NCBI GenBank assembly: GCA_964512305.1
Contig: CAZEIW010000232.1
Location: forward strand, 1-41,627
Direction: 5' to 3'
Length of the DNA stretch: 41,627 nucleotides
From: CAZEIW01 sp964512305
GTDB taxonomy: Bacteria > Pseudomonadota > Gammaproteobacteria > Burkholderiales > Burkholderiaceae_F
Part shown: positions 34,819 through 41,627 of the stretch, in pieces
How positions within the stretch are numbered: position 1 is the first letter of the stretch
How the letters are laid out: each line of letters starts with the position of its first letter
Position numbers and translations under genes: made by a program
Notes under the pieces: model-generated
Seen by the model: the letters and a program-made list of their open reading frames with translations, nothing else
Databases searched by the model: none
Told to the model about the DNA's origin: nothing

Positions 34819-36315
34819 TCAACCGCGCGCCGGCGCCTGCGCGCCGGGCGACGGCTCCTGGTTCCACCAGCCGCCGCCGAGCGCCTGGAACAAGGCCGCG
34901 GTGTCTGCGTAGCGAGCCGCGCGCGCCTGCACGACCGCGATTCTCGCCTGCTGGTACTGCTGCTGAGCGTTGAGCAGACTGAGATAGCTGATCGCGCCGA
35001 TCGCGAACTGCCGCTCGGCCATTTCGAGCGCCTGCTGCGCCTGGACCAGGGCGTCGGACTGCGCCTTCAGGGTCAGCGCGTCGAGCTCGAGCGCCCGCAG
35101 CGTATCGGCGACATTCTGCAGCGCCACCAGCACCGTCTGCCGGTAGCTCGCGGCGGCCACGTCGAAGCCCGCGATCGCCGCCCGCCGCTGCGCCTGCAGC
35201 GCCCCGCCGCGAAACAGCGGCTCGACGATGCCCGCGCTCAGGCCCCAGACGATCGAATCGGACCTGAACAGGTCGCTCGCCTTCAGCGACTGGAAGCCGT
35301 AGCTTCCGCCGAGCGTCAGCTGCGGATACAGGTTGGCGGTGGCGACCCCGACCTGCGCGGCGGCCGCGTGCAGCAGCGATTCCGCCGCCAGCACGTCGGG
35401 GCGCTGCCGCACCAGCTCGGAGGGAACCGTCAGCGGAAGCTCGACCGGCAGCTCCAGTTCGTCGAGCTCGAAGCGGGCCGGCCCGAGTTCGGAGGGCGGC
35501 CGGCCCGCGTATACCGCGAGCTGGTGGCGCGTCTGCGCCAGCTCGCGCTCCAGCGGCGGGAGGCTGGCGCGCGTCTGCGCCAGCGTCGTGCGCTCCGACA
35601 GCACATCGGAACGCGACACCGCGCCCAGGTTGAAGCGCCGCTCGACCACGTCGAGCTGCGTCTGCTGCAGCTTCTCGATGTCGCGCACGGCGGCGGTCTG
35701 CGCCCTGAGCGACGCTTCGCGGATCGCCGTGGTCACCAGGTTCGTGGTCAGCGCGAGCTGCGCCGCGCGCAGCTGGTAGGACTCGTAGTCGACCTGGGCC
35801 TGCGCGCCTTCCAGCTGGCGCCGCACGCCGCCGAAGAGGTCGAACGTGTAGGAGACGCCGACCGAGGCGTTGTACAGGTCGAACGCGTGGCCGCCGCTGG
35901 GCAGCCCGAGCGAAGCGCCGTTGCCGCGGTCGCGCGCCACGCTCGCCTGCGCGTTGACCGCCGGCAGCGTCAGGCTGCCGCGCTCCGCGTTCAGGACCTC
36001 CTGCGCCTGCCGCAGCGCGGCCGAGGCGGCGGACACGGTCGGGCTGTCGCGCAGCGCATCGTCGACGAGGCGGTTGAGAGGCTCGTTGCGGAACAGCGTC
36101 CACCACTGCCGCGAGATTTCCCTGCCCGCCTGGAAGTTCTGCGCCTGCCCGCCGCCCACGGGCGCCGAAGCGGTGCCCTCCGGCAGCGGGGTCTCCGAAT
36201 AGGCGCCGGTCGACGGGGGCGGCGGCCGCTGAAAATCCGGCCCGACCGCGCACGCGGCCAGCAGCGCCGACCATGCGACCGCGATCCCAGGACGTACCCC
36301 GGGGATTCGATTCAC
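34819..36315 (-). CDS. Outer-membrane efflux channel lipoprotein, NodT/OprM-like
   Basis: 498-residue outer-membrane factor. The N-terminal LLAACAVGPDF is a lipobox followed by the AVGPDFxRP motif found in NodT/OprM lipoproteins. Two outer-membrane efflux repeats follow (about residues 60-260 and 275-470), with NQEPS at the end. The GTG start at 36315 has GGGAGGG upstream and gives a correct lipoprotein signal; starts further upstream would put an arginine-rich segment ahead of it. As the first gene of the operon it is the one next to the regulatory region with the TetR gene. Confidence 0.92.
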   Translation of the reverse strand: MNRIPGVRPGIAVAWSALLAACAVGPDFQRPPPPSTGAYSETPLPEGTASAPVGGGQAQNFQAGREISRQWWTLFRNEPLNRLVDDALRDSPTVSAASAALRQAQEVLNAERGSLTLPAVNAQASVARDRGNGASLGLPSGGHAFDLYNASVGVSYTFDLFGGVRRQLEGAQAQVDYESYQLRAAQLALTTNLVTTAIREASLRAQTAAVRDIEKLQQTQLDVVERRFNLGAVSRSDVLSERTTLAQTRASLPPLERELAQTRHQLAVYAGRPPSELGPARFELDELELPVELPLTVPSELVRQRPDVLAAESLLHAAAAQVGVATANLYPQLTLGGSYGFQSLKASDLFRSDSIVWGLSAGIVEPLFRGGALQAQRRAAIAGFDVAAASYRQTVLVALQNVADTLRALELDALTLKAQSDALVQAQQALEMAERQFAIGAISYLSLLNAQQQYQQARIAVVQARAARYADTAALFQALGGGWWNQEPSPGAQAPARG

Positions 36316-36495
36316 GCCGACCCTCCCTCGTGACTGGCACCGCCCGCGACGCGGGCGGCGATTCGCAAGCGCGCGACCGGCCGGACGCGCCCTCTTCTCT
36401 TCCAAACCCGGGAAATCAGGAGCACGCCGTCGATACGGGCCGGCCGGAGCATCCGGACGATTCGCCGATCCGAACGATTCGCGTCGGCCAAATCG

Positions 36496-36511
36496 ATGAG
36501 CGCTTGCTCAT
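36496..36511. promoter_or_regulatory. TetR operator O1: ATGAGC-GCTT-GCTCAT
   Basis: A perfect 6-4-6 dyad overlapping the -10 region and likely start site of the efflux promoter. A repressor here would block transcription. A related 16-bp site is at 36574-36589. The cognate regulator is probably the divergent TetR-family protein at 36636. Confidence 0.6.
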
Positions 36512-36537
36512 TATTGCATTTGAGACCGGCGTGTCAA
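36510..36537 (-). promoter_or_regulatory. Sigma-70 promoter for the RND efflux operon (TTGACA / AATAAT)
   Basis: On the minus strand, TTGACA (36537-36532) and AATAAT (36515-36510) are separated by 16 bp. This is the best sigma-70 match seen in this GC-rich window. Transcription would start near 36503 and read the outer-membrane factor gene after a leader of about 190 nt. The -10 element abuts the operator dyad at 36496-36511. Confidence 0.65.
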
Positions 36538-36573
36538 CTCACGTCATCACGAGGAAGACCCTCTATACATCAT

Positions 36574-36589
36574 GTGATCAATTGCTCAT
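36574..36589. promoter_or_regulatory. TetR operator O2: GTGATCAATTGCTCAT
   Basis: Aligned on the minus strand with O1, 12 of 16 bases agree (ATGAGCAA...G.TCA). It lies just downstream of a possible -10 element TATACA (36564-36569) on the plus strand, 47 nt before the TetR start, so it would serve autoregulation. No good -35 was seen for that promoter. Confidence 0.5.
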
Positions 36590-36635
36590 AATCTACCAAC
36601 CGGGATTCCAGAGTCCAGCGGCAGGAAGCATTGCC

Positions 36636-37280
36636 TTGACACGATCCAGTCATGTCCCGCCGGCCGGCCGTGCCGTGCCGGAATCGCCGGATACGCGCGA
36701 GCGGATACTTCGCGCGGCCGAGCGCGTGCTGGCCACCAAGGGGCCGGCGGGCGCGACTACGCGCGAGATCGCGCGCGAGGCGGGCTGCGCCGACGGCACG
36801 CTGTACGTCCACTTCGGCGATCGATCGGAGCTGTTCCTCGCGCTGATGGAAGAGCGCCTGCCGGTGGTGGTCGAGCCGCTGCGCAGGCTGCCGTCGCGGG
36901 TCGGCCGCAGGACCGTCCGCACCAACCTGCGTGAAGTCGCCGAGGCGGCGTTGCGGTTCCACCACGAGATGCTGCCGATGTTCGCCGGGCTGCTTGCCGA
37001 GCCGGCGCTGCTGGAGGCCTATCGCTGCGGGCTGTGCGCTCGCAACGGCGGCCCTCACCGCGGGCTGCAGGCGATCTCCGGCTATCTCGAGGCGGAGCAG
37101 CGCATCGGGCGCATCGCCCCGGCCGCGGACACCGAAGCGGTCGCCGCGATGCTGCTCTTCTCGTGCTTCGGCTACGAGTTCAGCCAGCAGTTCGCGAGCG
37201 GCGAGCGCTCGGCCGAGCGCGACCGCAGGTTCGTCGAGGGGCTGACGAAGGAGATCGCGCGCGCCCTCGCGAAGCGCTGA
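36636..37280 (+). CDS. TetR-family transcriptional repressor of the efflux operon
   Basis: About 214 residues. The N-terminal helix-turn-helix (DTRERILRAAERVLATKG...TTREIAREAGCADGTLYVHFGDRSELFLALME, about residues 18-70) is a typical TetR_N domain. The C-terminal ligand-binding domain is variable, with Cys residues in YRCGLCARNGG near 130. TTG at 36636 is the most plausible start, with AGGA nine bases upstream; the frame is open further upstream but would run through the operator region. It is divergent from the pump operon, with two shared dyads in between, and so likely represses both. Confidence 0.85.
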   Translation: MTRSSHVPPAGRAVPESPDTRERILRAAERVLATKGPAGATTREIAREAGCADGTLYVHFGDRSELFLALMEERLPVVVEPLRRLPSRVGRRTVRTNLREVAEAALRFHHEMLPMFAGLLAEPALLEAYRCGLCARNGGPHRGLQAISGYLEAEQRIGRIAPAADTEAVAAMLLFSCFGYEFSQQFASGERSAERDRRFVEGLTKEIARALAKR

Positions 37281-37504
37281 GTTCCTCTCCATGAACCGTA
37301 GCTCCGAAGGGCGGCGGAACAGGTCGTTTGGCGCCGGCAGCCTCGGAACCGAAAAACGGGAGGATCGGCTTCGAGGGGTGGCTGCGCCCCCCCTCGAGCA
37401 CCCCCCGCGGCATTCACGGGCGTCATTCTTGCTGGCACGCGGTTCATGGTCCGTGCGCAGTTCCGGGCCGAAACATCGGGCTCCTCGCTTTCAGGCGATT
37501 TCGA

Positions 37505-38059
37505 TCACGACGCGTTCTTGCGCGGCTGCCACAGCACGTCGGCGCCGCCACCGGCGCGGTTGAGCACGCGCGCCAGGACGAACAGCAGGTCGGACAGCCG
37601 GTTGACGTACTGCCGCGGCGCGGTGCCGACGGGCTCGCTGCGGCCGAGCTCGACCAGCGCGCGCTCGGCGCGCCGGCAGACGGTGCGGCCAACGTGCGCG
37701 AGCGCCGCCGCCCGCGTGCCGCCGGGCAGCACGAACTCTGCCAGCCGCGGCAGCGTCGCGTTGTAGTGCTCGAGCCGCGCGTCGAGCCGCGCCACCTGTG
37801 CGCCGCTCAGCATCGAGTGGCCGGGAATGCACAGCTCGCCGCCAAGGTCGAACAGGTCATGCTGGATGTCGAGCAGGTCGGCGCGCACGTCCGCCGGCAG
37901 CGTCTCGGCGAGCAGCAGCCCGAGCTGGGAATTGAGCTCGTCGACCTCGCCCATCGCGCGGATGCGCTGGCTGTCCTTGGCGGTGCGCGACCCGTCGCCG
38001 AGGCCGGTGGTGCCATCGTCGCCGGTGCGGGTTGCGATCTTCGAAAGGCGGTTTGCCAC
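37505..38059 (-). CDS. ATP:cob(I)alamin adenosyltransferase, PduO type
   Basis: 184-residue enzyme that transfers the adenosyl group of ATP to cob(I)alamin. The N-terminal ATP-binding motif IATRTGDDGTTGLGDGSR (residues 8-25) is diagnostic, followed by GEVDELNSQLGLLL near 40 and VCRRAERALVEL and NRLSDLLFVLAR near the C-terminus. GTG at 38059 begins at the conserved ANRLSKI; the longer open frame upstream is nonconserved. It is a single gene, divergent from the following oxidase. The 224-bp gap between TetR and this gene has a 10-bp inverted repeat (CCATGAACCG at 37289 and its complement at 37440) and nothing else recognised. Confidence 0.92.
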   Translation of the reverse strand: MANRLSKIATRTGDDGTTGLGDGSRTAKDSQRIRAMGEVDELNSQLGLLLAETLPADVRADLLDIQHDLFDLGGELCIPGHSMLSGAQVARLDARLEHYNATLPRLAEFVLPGGTRAAALAHVGRTVCRRAERALVELGRSEPVGTAPRQYVNRLSDLLFVLARVLNRAGGGADVLWQPRKNAS

Positions 38060-38222
38060 CTGAGTCGTCGGCAGGACGGATCTGCGGCCCCGAGCGGGGC
38101 CCATTTGCGCGCTAGCATACTGAGGTCGCGGCCCGCGGTCACGGGGCCCTTCGAGGGAGGCAGCCGCCCGTCCGGGGGCTGCCAGGCACGCGGGCGGACC
38201 ACAAGCACGGCAAGGAGAACGC

Positions 38223-39632
38223 ATGAACGCTCCGAACTCGATCCGGCAGTTGAGCGTCGTGGTGCCAGTGGCGATGACCGCCGCGCTGCGCGCACGCTTC
38301 GGCGACCGTCTCGCGACATCCGCCGCGATGCGCGAGCACCACGGGCGCGACGAATCGGCGTTCCCCGCGATGCCGCCCGACGCGGTGGTGTTCGCGCAGT
38401 CCACCGAAGACGTGGTGGCGGTGGTCGAGCTGTGCAACGCCTATCGGATCCCGCTGATCGCGTTCGGCGCGGGCTCCTCGCTGGAAGGCCACGTGCTCGC
38501 CGTCGGCGGCGGCATCTGCCTCGACCTGTCGCGGATGAACCAGGTGCTCGATCTGCATCCCGAGGATCTGACCGTGACGGTGCAGGCGGGCGTGACCCGC
38601 AAGCAGCTCAATACGGAGATCAAGGACACGGGCCTGTTCTTCCCGATCGATCCGGGAGCGGACGCCACGCTCGGCGGCATGGCCGCGACCCGTGCGTCCG
38701 GAACCAACGCCGTGCGCTACGGCACGATGCGCGAGAACGTGCTCGCGCTCAGCGTCGTCACCGCCGAGGGCAAGGTGGTGCGCACCGCGCGCCGGGCCCG
38801 GAAGTCGGCCGCCGGCTACGACCTCACGCGCGTGTTCGTCGGCTCCGAAGGCACGCTCGGCATCATCACCGAGGTCACGCTGCGGCTGTATCCGCAGCCG
38901 GAGGCGATGGCGGTCGCGGTGTGCAACTTTCCGGCGGTCGCCGATGCCGTGGCCACGACGATCGAAACGATCCAGCTCGGCGTGCCGGTGGCGCGGTGCG
39001 AGCTCCTCGATGCGACCGGCGTGCGGGCGATCAACGCCTACAGCAAGCTCACGCTGCGCGAGACGCCGCTGCTGCTGTTCGAGTTCCACGGCAGCCGGGC
39101 GTCGGTGCGGGAGCAGACCGAGGCCGTGCAGGCGCTCGCCAGGGAGCACGGCGGCATGGACTTCGCGTGGGCCGAGACGCAGGAGGAGCGCAGCCGGCTG
39201 TGGGCGGCACGCCACAACGCGTACTTCGCCACGCTGCTGCTGCGGCCGGGCTGCCGCTCGGTGACCACCGACGTCTGCGTGCCCATCTCGCGCCTGGCCG
39301 ACTGCATCGCGCACACGCAGGCCGATCTCGCGCGCGCCTCCTTCCCGTCGACCGTGATCGGCCACGTCGGCGACGGCAATTTCCACGTGCAGATGCTGAT
39401 CGATCCCGCTTCGGCGGCCGAGCACGAAGAGGCAGAGCAGCTCAACCACCGCCTGGTGCAGCGCGCGCTGGCGATGGATGGCACCTGCAGCGGCGAGCAC
39501 GGCGTCGGGCTGCACAAACTCGACTTCCTGGTCGAGGAGCACGGCGACGACGCGATCGACCTGATGGCCCGCATCAAGCGCGCGTTCGACCCGTCGAACA
39601 TCCTGAATCCGGGCAAGGTGCTGAGGATCTGA
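38223..39632 (+). CDS. FAD-linked D-2-hydroxyacid dehydrogenase (D-lactate dehydrogenase/GlcD-like)
   Basis: 469-residue flavoenzyme of the PCMH/FAD-oxidase C family. The FAD-binding region shows FGAGSSLEGHVLA near residue 82 and DPGADATLGGMAATRASGTNAVRYG near 145. The C-terminal domain has GHVGDGNFHVQ and GEHGVGLHKL, typical of D-lactate dehydrogenase (cytochrome) and glycolate oxidase GlcD. A strong Shine-Dalgarno (AAGGAG) precedes ATG at 38223. It probably oxidises D-lactate or a similar acid and passes electrons to the respiratory chain. It is followed by the 151-bp repeat array and a second paralogue. Confidence 0.88.
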   Translation: MNAPNSIRQLSVVVPVAMTAALRARFGDRLATSAAMREHHGRDESAFPAMPPDAVVFAQSTEDVVAVVELCNAYRIPLIAFGAGSSLEGHVLAVGGGICLDLSRMNQVLDLHPEDLTVTVQAGVTRKQLNTEIKDTGLFFPIDPGADATLGGMAATRASGTNAVRYGTMRENVLALSVVTAEGKVVRTARRARKSAAGYDLTRVFVGSEGTLGIITEVTLRLYPQPEAMAVAVCNFPAVADAVATTIETIQLGVPVARCELLDATGVRAINAYSKLTLRETPLLLFEFHGSRASVREQTEAVQALAREHGGMDFAWAETQEERSRLWAARHNAYFATLLLRPGCRSVTTDVCVPISRLADCIAHTQADLARASFPSTVIGHVGDGNFHVQMLIDPASAAEHEEAEQLNHRLVQRALAMDGTCSGEHGVGLHKLDFLVEEHGDDAIDLMARIKRAFDPSNILNPGKVLRI

Positions 39633-39656
39633 GGCTGGCCACGCCGCTAGTCGGCG

Positions 39657-39989
39657 TCATCTCCGGGCTTGTCCCGGGGATCCGCGCCCGCCCTCAGGGG
39701 CCTGCCTCGAGGGTCGGCGTGAGCTGAAAGCGCTTCGACCCACGCCGACGTGGATGGCCGGGACAAGCCCGGCCATGACAGTGCTATTGGCGTCCTCTGT
39801 AGCGCCATCATCCCCGGGCTTGTCCCGGGGATCCACGCCCGCCCTCAGGGGCCTGCCTCGAGGATCGGCGTGAGCTGAAAGCGCTTCGACCGGTGCCGAC
39901 GTGGATGGCCGGGACAAGCCCGGCCATGACGGTGCTATTGGCGTCCTCTGTAGCGCCGTCATCCCCGGGCTTGTCCCGGGGATCCACGT
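39657..39989. repeat. 151-bp tandem repeat, two full units plus partial third
   Basis: Unit 1 is 39657-39807, unit 2 is 39808-39958 and a partial third starts at 39959 and is lost within about 32 bp. Units 1 and 2 differ at fewer than a dozen positions. Each unit contains two inverted segments (CGGGCTTGTCCCGG and its complement) that can form a long hairpin, with GATCCACG and CGTGGAT between. Translation of this motif gives the widely seen MAGLVPAIH-type spurious peptide, so it is an intergenic repeat, not a gene. The remaining sequence to 40094 holds nothing else recognised. Confidence 0.85.
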
Positions 39990-40094
39990 CGGCGCATTGG
40001 TAAGGCGCCGACGGCAGCGGCTGCCCTGCCGGCCAGGGGCAGCATTCGATCCGTGCAATACTGTTGGCCCGAGCGCACTCGATCGGCGACCCCG

Positions 40095-41621
40095 ATGTCG
40101 GCTCACGCGCCTGCCGCGACACATCCCGCCACGACCGCGATCGAAGGCGTGGGCACGATCGACCGCGCGCGCCAGGCCCGAGTCGCGTCCGCGCTGCGCG
40201 CGGTGCTGCCCGAGCACTGCCTGCTGGTGCGCGACGAGGACACGCGGCCGTACGAGTGCGACGCGCTGACGCTGTTCCGACAGCCACCGATGGTCGTCGC
40301 GCTGCCGGAGACCGAGGATCAGGCGATCGGCACGCTGCGCACGTGCCGCGCGCTCGGCGCGCCGGTGGTCGCGCGCGGCGCCGGGACTTCGCTGTCGGGG
40401 GGCGCGCTGCCGCACGCGGCGGGCGTGCTGCTGTCGATGGCGAAGATGAACCGCATCCTTTCGCTCGATCCGGTCGCGCGCGTCGCGCGCGTGCAGCCGG
40501 GCGTGCGCAACCTCGCGATCTCTGAGGCGGCCGCGCCGCACGGGCTGTTCTACGCCCCCGACCCGTCGAGCCAGATCGCGTGCACGATCGGCGGCAACGT
40601 CGCGGAGAACTCGGGCGGCGTGCATTGCCTCAAGTACGGCCTCACGGTGCACAACGTGCTGCGCGTGCGCGCGCTGACGATGGAGGGCGAGCCGCTCGAG
40701 CTGGGATCGCTGGCGCTCGACGCCCCAGGGCTGGACCTGCTGTCGCTCGCGATCGGCTCCGAGGGCATGCTCGCGGTCGTGACCGAGGTGGCGGTGCGCC
40801 TCGTGCCACGCCCCGCGCTGGCGCGCTGCATCATCGCGAGCTTCGACGACGTCGAGGTCGCAGGCAATGCCGTCGCGGACCTGATCGCGGCGGGCATCAT
40901 CCCGGCCGGCCTGGAGATGATGGACCGGCCGGCGACGCGCATGGTCGAGCCGTTCGCGCGCGCCGGCTACGACCTCGACGCGGCCGCGATCCTGCTGTGC
41001 GAGTCCGACGGCACGCCCGAGGAGGTCGAGGACGAGGTCGCGCGCATGTCGGACCGGTTGCAGCGGTCGGGCGCGACCCGCCTCGCGGTATCGCGCGACG
41101 AGGCCGAGCGGCTGCGCTTCTGGGCCGGCCGCAAGAACGCGTTTCCGGCCGCCGGGCGCGTGTCGCCCGACTACTACTGCATGGATGGCACGATCCCGCG
41201 CCGGCAGCTCGGGCACGTGCTCAAGGCGATCGCGGCGATGGAAGCCAAGTACCGGTTGCGCTGCCCCAACGTGTTCCATGCCGGCGACGGCAACCTGCAT
41301 CCCCTCATCCTGTTCGACGCCAACGATCCGGACTCGGTCGCACGCGCCGAGGCCTTCGGCACCGAGATTCTCGAGCTGTGTGTCGCGGTCGGCGGTACCG
41401 TGACCGGAGAGCACGGCGTGGGCGTCGAGAAGCTGTCGCCGATGTGCGGCCAGTTCGATCGCGACACGCTCGAGGCGTTCCTGGGCGTCAAGCGGGCGTT
41501 CGACCCCTCGGGACTGCTCAACCCCGGCAAGGCGATCCCGAGCCACGCCCGTTGCGCCGAGTACGGGAAGATGCACGTGCATGGCGGGCAGCTGAAGTTT
41601 CCCGATCTGCCGCGCTTCTGA
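40095..41621 (+). CDS. glcD: Glycolate oxidase subunit GlcD-like FAD protein
   Basis: 508-residue flavoprotein of the same family as the gene at 38223. Visible motifs are ARGAGTSLSGGALPHAAGVLLSM near residue 94, CTIGGNVAENSGGVHCLKYG near 162, FHAGDGNLHPLILFD near 395 and TGEHGVGVEKL near 435. The length and C-terminal segment (RFDP...LNPGKAIPSHARCAEYG) are those of GlcD. ATG at 40095 is chosen; GTG at 40053 is in frame but adds nonconserved residues. The next start codon overlaps its stop (TGATG at 41621), so glcE or another subunit probably follows outside the window. Confidence 0.88.
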   Translation: MSAHAPAATHPATTAIEGVGTIDRARQARVASALRAVLPEHCLLVRDEDTRPYECDALTLFRQPPMVVALPETEDQAIGTLRTCRALGAPVVARGAGTSLSGGALPHAAGVLLSMAKMNRILSLDPVARVARVQPGVRNLAISEAAAPHGLFYAPDPSSQIACTIGGNVAENSGGVHCLKYGLTVHNVLRVRALTMEGEPLELGSLALDAPGLDLLSLAIGSEGMLAVVTEVAVRLVPRPALARCIIASFDDVEVAGNAVADLIAAGIIPAGLEMMDRPATRMVEPFARAGYDLDAAAILLCESDGTPEEVEDEVARMSDRLQRSGATRLAVSRDEAERLRFWAGRKNAFPAAGRVSPDYYCMDGTIPRRQLGHVLKAIAAMEAKYRLRCPNVFHAGDGNLHPLILFDANDPDSVARAEAFGTEILELCVAVGGTVTGEHGVGVEKLSPMCGQFDRDTLEAFLGVKRAFDPSGLLNPGKAIPSHARCAEYGKMHVHGGQLKFPDLPRF

Positions 41622-41627
41622 TGCGCC
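41621..41627 (+). CDS. Start of the next gene (possibly glcE), cut by window edge
   Basis: ATG at 41621 overlaps the glcD-like stop by one base and is followed by four bases (CGCC) before the window ends. Coupled glcD-glcE-glcF operons are common, so glcE is the likely identity, but there is no protein sequence to test it. Confidence 0.3.

Noticed and set aside
37289..37449. CCATGAACCG inverted repeat (161 bp apart) as ends of a small mobile element
   Set aside because: Only 10 bp arms, no target-site duplication seen and no second copy in the window.
38159..38183. GGCAGCC...GGCTGCC hairpin before the flavin oxidase as a cobalamin riboswitch, given the nearby adenosyltransferase
   Set aside because: No B12 box or other conserved riboswitch elements are visible, and it precedes the oxidase rather than the cobalamin gene.
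39657..41582. Minus-strand frame through the repeat array with MAGLVPAIHV-type peptides
   Set aside because: This peptide pattern is a known translation artefact of a dispersed palindromic repeat; the oxidase genes on the plus strand explain the coding signal.

Overview
The window looks like a chromosomal segment of a GC-rich chemolithotrophic sulfur oxidiser, most likely a betaproteobacterium or a close gammaproteobacterial relative. The evidence is a complete oxidative-type dsr operon (dsrEFH, dsrC and dsrL present, no dsrD), a sulfide:quinone oxidoreductase of the Acidithiobacillus type, a cytoplasmic SoeABC-like sulfite dehydrogenase and an Isp-type [NiFe] hydrogenase. No rRNA, tRNA, CRISPR array, insertion sequence or phage gene was seen. 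Taxonomy is inferred from gene content only.

Layout. Positions 1-10346 (minus strand) read hynS-isp1-isp2-hynL, then soeA-soeB-soeC, then the N-terminal part of a SulP anion transporter that runs off the left edge. Positions 10606-12545 (plus) hold a NarX/NarL-like two-component system, divergent from the hydrogenase and convergent with the dsr operon. Positions 12583-26463 (minus) are one long run, dsrA-B-E-F-H-C-M-K-L-J-O-P, then a YbiB/TrpD2-like gene, dsrN and a uroporphyrinogen-III methyltransferase gene, so the siroheme cofactor supply is built into the operon tail. Divergent from dsrA (plus, 26742-30329) lie sqr, a 94-residue unknown, a tandem TusA/YedF protein, a 203-residue unknown and a TauD/TfdA-like dioxygenase.

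The right third is less specialised. It holds an RND efflux operon (minus, outer-membrane factor, adaptor, pump) with a divergent TetR repressor and two matching operator-like dyads, a PduO-type cobalamin adenosyltransferase (minus), and two FAD-linked D-2-hydroxyacid oxidase genes (plus) separated by a 151-bp tandem repeat.

How the genes may work together (inference from family knowledge): SQR oxidises sulfide and the TusA-like protein may carry persulfide sulfur. DsrEFH passes sulfur to DsrC, DsrAB with DsrL and DsrMKJOP releases sulfite in the cytoplasm, SoeABC oxidises sulfite to sulfate and sends electrons to quinone, and SulP could export the sulfate. The hydrogenase connects to the quinone pool through Isp1/Isp2, which are visible homologues of DsrM/DsrK in the same window. 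The two-component system sits where it could coordinate hydrogen and sulfur metabolism. Candidate binding sites (two TACCC-type inverted repeats, one FNR-like box, one 9-1-9 dyad upstream of dsrA) are listed separately.
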